A stretch of DNA of 53,336 bases from Betaproteobacteria bacterium (GTDB taxonomy: Bacteria > Pseudomonadota > Gammaproteobacteria > Burkholderiales > Burkholderiaceae_D), in the NCBI GenBank assembly GCA_013287275.1, contig JABDED010000014.1, positions 1 through 53,336 of the forward strand, given 5' to 3'. Shown here one piece after another: positions 41,190-48,824 of this stretch (within the stretch, counting starts at the first letter, position 1; every line of letters begins with the position of its first letter). The notes under the pieces were generated by a model. The model had not been told where the DNA came from. It saw only the letters and a list, made by a program, of their open reading frames with translations, and made no database searches. Made by a program: the position numbers and the translations under genes.

Positions 41190-41391
41190 CTTCAATTTCC
41201 TTTTTCATATTGAAGCCCCGACCGAAATCAAACCGGAAGTCCGGACACGTGCAACTGCACGTGATCCATATGCTTGCTTGCGCGGCAAAGACTACATCGC
41301 CGCTCGCGCACTAAACCAACCCGTCAAGAAAGTGCAGGCGTCTGTGCATCCGGCAGGCACAGACACCCGAAACAATCAAGCGAGGTTCTGA
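41182..41391 (+). CDS. small early protein
   Basis: ATG 41182 gives 69 residues; an ATG 12 bases earlier is also in frame. 'MPNFNFLFHIEAPTEIKPEVRTRATARDPYACLRGKDYIAARALNQPVKKVQASV' has no family that I recognise. It overlaps the gene before by 8 bp and ends one base before the next start, so it is translated as part of the operon. Confidence 0.6.
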   Translation: MPNFNFLFHIEAPTEIKPEVRTRATARDPYACLRGKDYIAARALNQPVKKVQASVHPAGTDTRNNQARF

Positions 41392-41392
41392 C

Positions 41393-41584
41393 ATGCCACG
41401 CATCCAGCCTGACCGCGCCGCTTTAGAGATCGCTTATGGGCGCATTAAAAAGCGCCCGTTCACCCTGGATCAAATGCTCGCCATCCCCGCACAGCGACGA
41501 ATCATAGAAAACGAAGCCCGCAGCCACATACGCCGGCGCGAGAAATTCGACATCAAAAAAATGCAATCTGGCGACAACGACTAA
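41393..41584 (+). CDS. small basic early protein
   Basis: The 63-residue product ('MPRIQPDRAALEIAYGRIKKRPFTLDQMLAIPAQRRIIENEARSHIRRREKFD') is rich in Arg and Lys, mostly helical, and could bind nucleic acid. The ribosome binding site GAGG lies inside the end of the previous gene. Function unknown. Confidence 0.65.
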   Translation: MPRIQPDRAALEIAYGRIKKRPFTLDQMLAIPAQRRIIENEARSHIRRREKFDIKKMQSGDND

Positions 41585-41604
41585 TTAAATTTATGGAGCG
41601 ACAC

Positions 41605-41901
41605 ATGAGATTCTTTGTAATAGGTGAATTCGGCTTCGCCGAGGTAATTGGCGAGCTTGTTGACTTGGGAAAGCCGGAACAATATGCCGTGCATAACAAC
41701 ATTTTTAACGACGCACTAAACGGCCGCGACGCCCTCTTCGTCATTAGTCACGTCGATTCTGGATTTCGCGTCTCTGTAGGCGACACCGTCGATTTTGCAA
41801 TCGAAAACGCCAAGCAGCGCATCGCAATGCTGACCGATCAGCAGTACCGCGAAGGAATCGCCACTGCCTTCAAAATCAAAGCAGAAAGATTTGCGGCATG
41901 A
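41605..41901 (+). CDS. uncharacterised early protein
   Basis: ATG 41605 is six bases after GGAG and gives 98 residues. The protein alternates strands and helices ('MRFFVIGEFGFAEVIGELVDLGK', 'ALFVISHVDSGFRVSVGDTVDFAIENAKQRIAML'). I do not recognise it. Its stop overlaps the next start by 4 bp. Confidence 0.65.
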   Translation: MRFFVIGEFGFAEVIGELVDLGKPEQYAVHNNIFNDALNGRDALFVISHVDSGFRVSVGDTVDFAIENAKQRIAMLTDQQYREGIATAFKIKAERFAA

Positions 41902-42164
41902 ACGAACTAATTAGCATCGGCACGGCTGTCGAATTCGACAGCGAACACGGCCCACAAACTGGCAAGGTCACTAACTTTCTTCCCTGCCTTTCCAATGGTC
42001 GCCGCCACGCCACTATCGAAATCGATCACCACTTGGACGGCATCGTCTTCAACATGCCCGTCGATGAATTGGTCCCGTGCTTAACCTCCAAAGGAGCGAC
42101 GGCGAATGCTACCGTAATCGAGCTCCGCGATAAATCAACGGTATTCAACGAGGAACAAACATGA
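41898..42164 (+). CDS. uncharacterised early protein
   Basis: This 88-residue protein ('ISIGTAVEFDSEHGPQTGKVTNFLPCLSNGRRHATIEIDHHLDGIVFNMPVDELVPCL') looks like a small beta barrel, with a pattern like KOW/SH3-type folds ('G..V.f....g...G.V'). It starts in an ATGA overlap and ends overlapping the next ATG by 4 bp. Function unknown. Confidence 0.65.
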   Translation: MNELISIGTAVEFDSEHGPQTGKVTNFLPCLSNGRRHATIEIDHHLDGIVFNMPVDELVPCLTSKGATANATVIELRDKSTVFNEEQT

Positions 42165-42457
42165 CATCAACAACAATGACCTCAACCGGAAACGATATGA
42201 ACATGCTTGTCGAAAAACTCGCGGCAGCCGTTGCGGAGTCCATCCGCCCGTCAATTCCTCTAGCCATTGATTTATGGGACATTGAAACAATTGCTGCATT
42301 ACTAAAACGCAATCCGCAGGTCGTACGGGAGCGCATGGCCTGCTTGCCAAACTTCCCGAGGGCTATTAGGTTGCCTACCACGAAAGGGCGAGCGCAGCCG
42401 TTGTATAGCGCCAAAGAGGTTGTTGATTGGGCCAAGAGCTATCAGGAAAAGCGTTAG
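42161..42457 (+). CDS. AlpA/Xis-like HTH protein
   Basis: The C-terminal half of this 98-residue protein is a winged-helix of the AlpA/excisionase type: 'IETIAALLKRNPQVVRERMACLPNFPRAIRLPTTKGRAQPLYSAKEVVDWAKSYQ'. The 'FP.a.rl....g...ly...EV..W' pattern is typical. As last gene of the rightward early operon it is the best candidate for the prophage excisionase, even though int lies at the other end of the integrated element: the two are adjacent across attP in the circular phage genome. Confidence 0.7.
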   Translation: MTSTTMTSTGNDMNMLVEKLAAAVAESIRPSIPLAIDLWDIETIAALLKRNPQVVRERMACLPNFPRAIRLPTTKGRAQPLYSAKEVVDWAKSYQEKR

Positions 42458-42548
42458 CACTAAAACGATGGCATTTAGTTCGTTAATTTAACGGCCTTTT
42501 CTTTTGCACATTGATACAATCGAACTACGCAAACAACGAACTAACGCC

Positions 42549-43361
42549 ATGAAATCTTTCAGCGAACGAAATGGGCATGTGCAGGTGCCAGTAGCAATGA
42601 CCCCAGGGATCGTCACAGCTGCACTGCGTAACACACTGTGGAGTGCGATCATCCACAACGTAGAGCCGGATCAATACGAAAATGTCACGTTCAATATGTG
42701 GCTGAAATTCTTCAAGTTACCGATTGACGCGAGACCAACGCTTGGCTACGCGGTCGGGGGACGGAAATACGAGCCCAGTTGGCAGTATGTTAGGGATCAA
42801 TATTTCGCCGCCAAATGGCACCAAGTATTCGACTACGTCGAGTACTTTATACACTCCGAAGTGCTGGACGAAGAGCTCGTGAATGCCATATTAGAGAGGG
42901 AAGCTGCCGCGTATCGGACCATCGACGGAATGATCTGCGAGGTTACTGACGCCGGGGAAATCGCAACAATAAATCAAGCGCTGGCACTTGAGGATAAATT
43001 CAAGCCCGTAGCCGACCACTTTCGTACAGCGGCTGAAAGATTATCCGACCGCATTAATCCCGATTATCGAAATTCAATAAAGGAGTCAATTTCAGGCGTC
43101 GAAGCTATGGCGCAAATTGTTTCTGGTGGCAAAGCCGACACTCTAGGGAGACTCTTGAGCCGCTTGGAAAGGGACCAAAACATGAACGGAGCACTCAAAA
43201 CTGGCTTTAGTTCAATTTACGGATGGACATCTGACGACAAGGGAATTCGACACGCGATGGCATTCCCCGATCAACAACCAGTGAATCAAGCCGACGCAAA
43301 GTTTTTCCTAATAGCTTGCAGTGCATTTGCGAACTATCTCAAGACATTTGACTTAGTCTGA
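42549..43361 (+). CDS. AbiJ-like abortive infection protein (AbiJ NTD4 type, HEPN C-terminus)
   Basis: ATG 42549 gives 270 residues; a possible -10 TACAAT lies at 42512-42517. Residues 1-95 match the AbiJ N-terminal domain 4 pattern ('MKSFSERNG', 'LRNTLWSAI', 'FNMWLKFFKLPIDARP'). The C-terminus has 'SIKESISGVEAMAQIVSGGKADTLG' and 'ALKTGFSSIYGWTSDDKGIRHAM', the HEPN-type domain of AbiJ proteins with its R-H pair. Such proteins are abortive-infection effectors thought to cleave RNA after infection. It sits outside the small-gene operon, with its own promoter, convergent with the NACHT gene. Confidence 0.8.
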   Translation: MKSFSERNGHVQVPVAMTPGIVTAALRNTLWSAIIHNVEPDQYENVTFNMWLKFFKLPIDARPTLGYAVGGRKYEPSWQYVRDQYFAAKWHQVFDYVEYFIHSEVLDEELVNAILEREAAAYRTIDGMICEVTDAGEIATINQALALEDKFKPVADHFRTAAERLSDRINPDYRNSIKESISGVEAMAQIVSGGKADTLGRLLSRLERDQNMNGALKTGFSSIYGWTSDDKGIRHAMAFPDQQPVNQADAKFFLIACSAFANYLKTFDLV

Positions 43362-43376
43362 CTTTTTGCACAAACG

Positions 43377-45215
43377 TCAGATAATTGAGTTGGCACTAAA
43401 AATCTGCATTTTTGCGTCTTCCTGATCAATCAACTTATTAGCCTCTCTAAGTGACCGCTCGACAAGCATTTCTAAAGCCCTAAAGTCTTTTAACACACTT
43501 ACCAATGGATAATCGCGCACAATATTTTTGAGTGAAATGATGTAATTGTTCCCATCCCGAATAAACGCGTTCGGCACGCTCAACATTTCTGCGCGAACAG
43601 GCTCGGCAGGGCATGTACCACTAATTGACATAACAAGCTTATTTGTGAGTATTTCAAACAGATGCGCAATTGGAAAGACCCCTTCTTTGTATGTGCCAAA
43701 CCGCGAAGCACGGAATTGATCCGTCCCGGATTCAAGAACAATATCTTTTTTGATAGGCTCATAGGTAACTCCAAACGTTGGGTAACAATTCTTCAGAAAC
43801 GCCAATATGTCAGAGTCAGAAGCCCCTGTGGGCTTCCCGTTTATTTCCTTGAGGAAAGTTTCCGCGCTAGGCTTCACGAGATACTTTGCATGCCGATATA
43901 CATCAATCCTATTTAAAAATATCACCACCTCGCGCCAGGGTTCGAAGTTTGTTCTTGCCTTCTCATAAAACAATGACGCAACACTGTCTGGAGAGTTTTT
44001 GATGAATGCCGCAGCAAAATACTCCACGATACTCTTGTGAAGAAACGTCGTAAGGCCCAGGCCCTCCTCAAGCATCAGGCAAGAGACCTTGGTTATATCG
44101 TCACGGAATTTTTCCATCTCGCATGAACTTGCTGGCACGTACTTTATTGCAGCGTCAAAAACCTGCGCAAATTGCTCTTGAGTCAAACTCCGTGAGAGAC
44201 GCTTTTGAACCACCAAGAAACAGAAAACTTCGAATAGTTGTTGAAGCTTCCTCTCAGATAACCCGGAATGGTGTTTTCGATAGAACCCGGCTTTTAATCT
44301 ATCGTGCCGTGAGAAAACGGTTTGAAACAAACGTTCAAAAAACTCAGGAAGTTCAGATGGAATCTGCTGTTCCGTCTCATATACCATTACGAGGAGGGTC
44401 AACATCAGCGGAGTATTTATCAGCTCACTAACTTTGCTGGGACTTGCGCCAATTGCACGCACGATTTCGGTAATTCGAGTGCTGCCAAGATTCAATTTCG
44501 AAAGAAATTTACTGAACTCCGCTTTTTCTAACGAAGCTAGTTTTATGACACGAAAATGCCTACTTTTTTGAATCTCATTGCGAGGCCGCGAGGTAATCAC
44601 AATTTGAAGCGCGTCGAATTTTTCAATCAGATATTCCAGCTCTGAAATCGTCGTAGAAACCAACGATTCTTCCAGCTCATCAAAACCGTCCAAGAGCAAA
44701 ACGATGCGGCCCGATTCGGCTAGATACTCAAACAAACTATCGTCATGACATAGATTTAATTTATCTAAAGCATCTTGTATTTGCGGGAATAGCGATTTGC
44801 CTACGGCCAACGAACGCAGTTCAATAAATATTGGTATTCTTGCAGAGCCGTTTCCATTTAGCTCTTGAAGACTTAGGTGCCGAAGGAAGATTGATTTACC
44901 CTGGCCGACGATCCCCTCGACAACAACGTTTCCCTTGCCCAAATCTGAGAGAGATTTTACGTCGGCCCGATCTTGCTCGCCTATTTGAACTTGGGCAGGA
45001 TGATAGAATGAAGTTAGCGAGATCTCCTTGTCTGGCGACCAAATGGTTTTTACTTTATCTGCGGCCGCAAATTTCTTCGCCAGGGTCTGGGCTGAATTAT
45101 TCAAAGTCCATTTTTTGAAGCTTTTTTTCAATCCATCTTTCGCCCCCTTCACTAGCTCTCCCATTAATGGACTAAGGACCTTTGCGACTGCAGTTATTTC
45201 TATTCCCGTTGCCAT
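43377..45215 (-). CDS. NACHT-domain NTPase, putative anti-phage defence protein
   Basis: ATG 45215 gives 612 residues. Residues 1-90 are a helical N-terminal domain with hydrophobic stretch 'VLSPLMGELVKGAKDG'. The NACHT NTPase follows: Walker A 'GIVGQGKS' (101-108), Walker B 'IVLLLDGFDE' (171-180), 'IVITSRPR' sensor and 'LKLNTPLMLTLL'-like winged-helix segment. The C-terminal 220 residues are a unique sensor region without obvious leucine-rich repeats. Bacterial NACHT proteins act as STAND-type immune receptors against phages. It reads toward the AbiJ-like gene and diverges from the 289-codon gene. Confidence 0.88.
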   Translation of the reverse strand: MATGIEITAVAKVLSPLMGELVKGAKDGLKKSFKKWTLNNSAQTLAKKFAAADKVKTIWSPDKEISLTSFYHPAQVQIGEQDRADVKSLSDLGKGNVVVEGIVGQGKSIFLRHLSLQELNGNGSARIPIFIELRSLAVGKSLFPQIQDALDKLNLCHDDSLFEYLAESGRIVLLLDGFDELEESLVSTTISELEYLIEKFDALQIVITSRPRNEIQKSRHFRVIKLASLEKAEFSKFLSKLNLGSTRITEIVRAIGASPSKVSELINTPLMLTLLVMVYETEQQIPSELPEFFERLFQTVFSRHDRLKAGFYRKHHSGLSERKLQQLFEVFCFLVVQKRLSRSLTQEQFAQVFDAAIKYVPASSCEMEKFRDDITKVSCLMLEEGLGLTTFLHKSIVEYFAAAFIKNSPDSVASLFYEKARTNFEPWREVVIFLNRIDVYRHAKYLVKPSAETFLKEINGKPTGASDSDILAFLKNCYPTFGVTYEPIKKDIVLESGTDQFRASRFGTYKEGVFPIAHLFEILTNKLVMSISGTCPAEPVRAEMLSVPNAFIRDGNNYIISLKNIVRDYPLVSVLKDFRALEMLVERSLREANKLIDQEDAKMQIFSANSII

Positions 45216-45611
45216 AATCACTCTCTTTTCCGCATTATTCGACCTGTTCTTGATGCGCTGCCTTCTTCTCTTAGAACCCACAAGGTGGACAGCATAGGTA
45301 ACAAATCCGCACCGACGAACCTCGCAAGCATGCACAACGTAACATTTTTATTACTATACTGCGCAAGAGTATTCCATCACATAGATGCTAAGATTGCAAT
45401 TTATAAATGCAATAGAATGCTCAGCCGAGCGGTTTAACTGGAATCTGCTTTAAGTCACTAGGCGCAATGATCAGTTTCGACCGCCCGACTTTAACCGATA
45501 CGACGGGCGAAAGCGCCTACTCCCAACGCCAAATCCGTATCGCAATGTACCGCTGCCATCAACGTCTGTTATAGTCGAATTACTATTATTCAACAATTCT
45601 GTCAACCGCCG
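45216..45611. other. intergenic region between divergent defence-type genes
   Basis: No gene is recognisable in this 396-bp gap. It must contain the promoters of the NACHT gene (minus) and the 289-codon gene (plus). AT-rich stretches near 45345-45420 are the likely promoter zone. No Shine-Dalgarno precedes the ATG at 45612. Confidence 0.4.
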
Positions 45612-46481
45612 ATGCCGTTACCAAAGCCAACAGAGTTCCTGCTAGGGACCCCTCTATATTCCAAGACCCCCTTCCAGGGTGATGAAGTCTGGGACGTGAT
45701 CGATATACTCTTCTACGCTGGCACATATGATAGCCATTGCACTGAATGTAAACGCGAGTCAACATTTCAAGTTTTAACTCCACAGCGTCCAGAGCAATTC
45801 GTGCGAAATCTAACTACTGAGAGAGCAATGAAGCGGCAGGCACTTGAAGCCCCTTTTCCTACACTGGCAATTGGCATTTACTCAATTAGAGCGTCTTGTA
45901 CAAGAGTAAGCTCCCATAGACAGGATTTCATTTGTTACGTGGACTATAAGCAAGAGGCAAGCGGTACGAGGAGAGTCTCTGGAACAATTCAAAAGATTGG
46001 CCAACAGCCATCGTACGGTGACCTACATACCCTTCAAGTCAAAAAGTATGCTCACGTCCTTTCAGAATCACAGCTCGGCGAATTTACTCGAGCAATTGGT
46101 CTAGCGTCACACGATGTTGGAGTTGGGGCATATGTCTATTTGCGTAGAATTTTCGAGTCGCTGGTTGAGGAAGCGCATCAAAACAGCATCAACGACGCCG
46201 GTTGGGACGAGGCAGAGTATCAACGCTTGCGGATGGCGGAGCGTATATCCCTATTAAAGTCACATCTACCAACGTTCTTGGTGGAACAACCGAGTATGTA
46301 TTCGCTTCTAAGCAAAGGAATTCACGAATTGTCAGAGTCGGAATGCCTTAAGCACTTCGAAACGCTTCGCCTAGGCATTGAGCTTATACTTGACGAGCGT
46401 CATGAAAATCGTGAGCGTTCGCTCAAAATTGCAAATGCGAAAGCTGCGATTCAAAAGGCAGCGAGCTCGGCAGGCCAATAA
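45612..46481 (+). CDS. uncharacterised zinc-binding protein with DUF4145-like C-terminus
   Basis: This 289-residue protein has an N-terminal region with 'HCTECKRESTF', possibly part of a zinc site with another Cys near 98. The C-terminal half contains 'RAIGLASHDVGVGAYVYLRRIFESLVEEAH' and 'LGIELILDERHENRERSLKIANAKAAIQK', resembling the DUF4145/HEPN-like helical segment found in restriction and defence-associated proteins. It stands alone between the NACHT gene and attR1. Proximity to two defence-type genes suggests a similar role, but nothing proves it. Confidence 0.6.
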   Translation: MPLPKPTEFLLGTPLYSKTPFQGDEVWDVIDILFYAGTYDSHCTECKRESTFQVLTPQRPEQFVRNLTTERAMKRQALEAPFPTLAIGIYSIRASCTRVSSHRQDFICYVDYKQEASGTRRVSGTIQKIGQQPSYGDLHTLQVKKYAHVLSESQLGEFTRAIGLASHDVGVGAYVYLRRIFESLVEEAHQNSINDAGWDEAEYQRLRMAERISLLKSHLPTFLVEQPSMYSLLSKGIHELSESECLKHFETLRLGIELILDERHENRERSLKIANAKAAIQKAASSAGQ

Positions 46482-46878
46482 TTTGCTCCAACGGGCTTGG
46501 TTCGTGATTAATTGACCGTTGATTTGGAATAGCGCGGACAGCGGTTTCGGGACCAAGGCCGGAGATGGGTTAGACTCCCTACTTAGAAATATAAAACAGC
46601 ATAGATTTTTTCGTAAAAATTTACGCAAAATTTACGCACTCATATCGCAACTATTTGATTCGAAAAGGAACTGGATTCCTGTCGGAGGGACCAATCCTCA
46701 AAGACGATCCCCTCTTTAAATCAATAAGTTACACGACAAGCAAGCCGTTAGCTGTGGTACAAATTGTGCCCAAACTGCGGCACAAGCGCGAAAGTCACTT
46801 ATGATTTTAAAACTCGGTTACGCAATGCCCATCAAAGCACGATAAATAGAGAGCGGAAACGGGGGGTTTCAGTTCGTT
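46482..46878. other. right prophage border region without genes
   Basis: The interval holds attR1 (46674-46693) and no recognisable gene. The DNA on both sides of the repeat is AT-rich with frequent stops. Confidence 0.5.
46674..46693 (+). repeat. attR1 (tRNA-Arg 3' end repeat)
   Basis: GATTCCTGTCGGAGGGACCA repeats the last 20 bases of tRNA-Arg(CCU) with one mismatch, including CCA. This is the likely right end of the prophage, giving an element of about 36.4 kb. Confidence 0.75.
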
Positions 46879-47106
46879 ATGAGAGTCCTTGGCGACCTCA
46901 TTCAGAAGTACAGCCTATCCCGCATTAGGTTCACACTCAATGCAATTGACAAGATGGAAGCCATCAGGAAGGCCGAAGTTCTCGCACGTAAATATCGCAT
47001 GAAGTTCAAGGCCCTAAATGTAAAGATGTTTTCCAAGGTTATTTTTGATATTTCGACTGGTGCTTCATGCTCCAGGGCATTGAAGGGCTTTTTATTCTTA
47101 ATTTAA
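46879..47106 (+). CDS. doubtful small open frame
   Basis: A 75-codon frame ('MRVLGDLIQKYSLSRIRFTLNAIDKMEAIRKAEVLARKYRMKFKALNVKMF') with balanced composition but no clear ribosome binding site or known domain. It lies 17 bp before the next gene on the same strand and could be the first gene of that unit or a chance frame. Confidence 0.3.
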   Translation: MRVLGDLIQKYSLSRIRFTLNAIDKMEAIRKAEVLARKYRMKFKALNVKMFSKVIFDISTGASCSRALKGFLFLI

Positions 47107-47123
47107 ATCGAGATTGAACAAAT

Positions 47124-47732
47124 ATGCAGATCCGCGCAGGCACGGTAACCGAAGTTCATCCCGAATCAGGAGATTGGGTATTCGTTGATGTTGGGTTTGC
47201 AAATTCAGCGCGGAGTTCCAGTATTTTAGTTGGCGATGCTCCACCTGTGGACTGTACGTTCGCCGAGCTGAAGTTGAGGCTGGCAGAGATTTGCCAAGAG
47301 AGCAATAAACCACTTAATTTAGTATTGGAAGCGCCACTATCTGTCGCATTTGGAGCTAACGGCAATCCCGCAGGGCGTGCTGTCGAGAAGAGAAACGAGC
47401 AAACTAGATATTGGTATGTAGGCCTAGGTTGTAGTGTTTTAGTCGCGGCTACATATTTATTGAGGTCTATCCACGACCAAGAATCTGGCCGCGAGTTACG
47501 GCTCTTTGAAGGTTTCGTTTCCTTTAAACCAGCAGGCAAAGTTTCATCTCACAAGGATGATGTGATTTTACTTCGCGATATCGTCTGGCACAAAATTCCC
47601 AGTGTTGGCAGAATTGTTGATGCTGATGAATTACGTATGAAGCACGATGATAGACTCGAATCCGCTTTTACTGTCTCAGGGATGGATTTTGGTGTTCCAG
47701 CGGTTATTATGGCCAGTGGAGGTAAATGTTAA
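47124..47732 (+). CDS. uncharacterised protein with possible RNase H-like fold
   Basis: This 202-residue protein begins 'GDWVFVDVGFANSARSSSILVGD', followed by a helix and 'LNLVLEAPLSVAFGANGNPAGRAVEKR..TRYWYVGLGCSVLVAATYLL', 'LRLFEGFVSFK' and a C-terminal 'DADELRMKHDDRLESAFTV'. Acidic residues at the ends of the first and fourth strands and near the C-terminus are what an RNase H-like nuclease would show, reminiscent of DUF429. It is followed 64 bp later by the 211-codon gene on the same strand. The pair fills the segment between attR1 and attR2. Function unknown. Confidence 0.6.
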   Translation: MQIRAGTVTEVHPESGDWVFVDVGFANSARSSSILVGDAPPVDCTFAELKLRLAEICQESNKPLNLVLEAPLSVAFGANGNPAGRAVEKRNEQTRYWYVGLGCSVLVAATYLLRSIHDQESGRELRLFEGFVSFKPAGKVSSHKDDVILLRDIVWHKIPSVGRIVDADELRMKHDDRLESAFTVSGMDFGVPAVIMASGGKC

Positions 47733-47796
47733 CTTTTTCAGTTTGAATAGTTGACGATACATTTTTGGGTTTAAAGCATGGACATGGGCAATAAAA

Positions 47797-48432
47797 GTGG
47801 GTTTGGATAGAATTTTTGACGAATCTAAGGATTTGGCCTCGAGGCTACAGAACGTTCTATCTGTGCCTAGGTACGACAATACCGCCCAAAATCGCCTTAG
47901 CCATTTGGCGTGTTCGATTTCGCTTGAGCATGCACACGCGACGCGGGCTTTATTGACCGACGGTTTATTCCCATCAAGTCTGGTTGTTCTTCGGGCGCAG
48001 TTCGAGGCACTTGTTCGGGCAGTCTGGATTTTTTACGCTGCAACGGACGCGCAAATTGAAAAACTTGATGCGACACTGGCGCAGGATACTGAACAAGGTG
48101 CGAAGAACTTGCCGGGCAATGAGGATATGTTCGTAATCCTTGATACCAAAGCGCCGCGAGCACCGGTTGAGGCATTACGTCGGTTCAGGGAAACGTCATG
48201 GAAGGCGCTGAACTCATTTGCTCATGCTGGTATTCACCCACTTCAGAGACACGAACACGGCTATCCGTTTCAAATCATTGAGCAATGCATTAAGAATTCT
48301 AATGGCCTGGCGGTGATTGCTGCAATGCATGCGGCGATACTTACTGGTCGTCAGCAATTAGTTGCAGAGGTTGGCAGGCTTCAGATGATTTATTGCAATT
48401 GTTTACCATCTATCGAATCCGATAAGGGCTAG
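47797..48432 (+). CDS. uncharacterised helical protein (DUF6988/DUF5677-like)
   Basis: Starting at GTG 47797, this 211-residue protein is all helical: 'SLEHAHATRALLTDGLFPSSLVVLRAQFEALVRAVWIFYAATD' then 'ALRRFRETSWKALNSFAHAGIHPLQRH'. The pattern R-x2-FEALVR...W...A and 'S.AHAG.H' resembles phage- and island-borne families of the DUF6988/DUF5677 kind that may be distant HEPN-type proteins. It follows the RNase H-like gene and ends 175 bp before attR2. The pair may be a small defence or TA-type cassette (inference). Confidence 0.6.
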   Translation: MGLDRIFDESKDLASRLQNVLSVPRYDNTAQNRLSHLACSISLEHAHATRALLTDGLFPSSLVVLRAQFEALVRAVWIFYAATDAQIEKLDATLAQDTEQGAKNLPGNEDMFVILDTKAPRAPVEALRRFRETSWKALNSFAHAGIHPLQRHEHGYPFQIIEQCIKNSNGLAVIAAMHAAILTGRQQLVAEVGRLQMIYCNCLPSIESDKG

Positions 48433-48824
48433 ATTAGTTGTGTCGCAGGACTGTTTGCGACTCAATTATTTGCAATTGGAATTTCGTAAAAAAACCTCAG
48501 GTGATTTGGGAACGTTAAAAATTGATCTTGTGCAGCGTCTATAAATTGCAGTAACTATCTCAGTAAATTAACTCCATATCTTCGGACGGTTATACTGGGC
48601 TTCATCTTCGATTCTTGTCGGAGACCATCATCCCACCTTGCAATTAAGACCGTTAACAAATGGTTACCGTCTAGCCCCTGCACTGCCTTCCAGTTGCTTG
48701 CCGTCGTGCTCGAGACGACTACTGCAGGCGACAAATCGCCGCTCGGAATAATTCCACAATACCTTCATCAAAAAGGGACGCGCCAAGGCCGCTCCTGCGA
48801 TATCAAGCACCGTTTTGAACCGCC
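48433..48824. other. second border region, no gene
   Basis: This gap holds attR2. A minus-strand frame at 48664-48830 is compositionally poor and has no domain, so I do not call it. Confidence 0.45.
48607..48623 (+). repeat. attR2 (second tRNA-Arg 3' repeat)
   Basis: TTCGATTCTTGTCGGAG is identical to 10317-10333 in the T arm and acceptor of tRNA-Arg. The next bases (ACCATCATCCC) resemble the sequence after attL (GGACCACCACCC) with GG missing, so the resemblance extends about 30 bases. It lies 1.9 kb beyond attR1. Confidence 0.7.
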
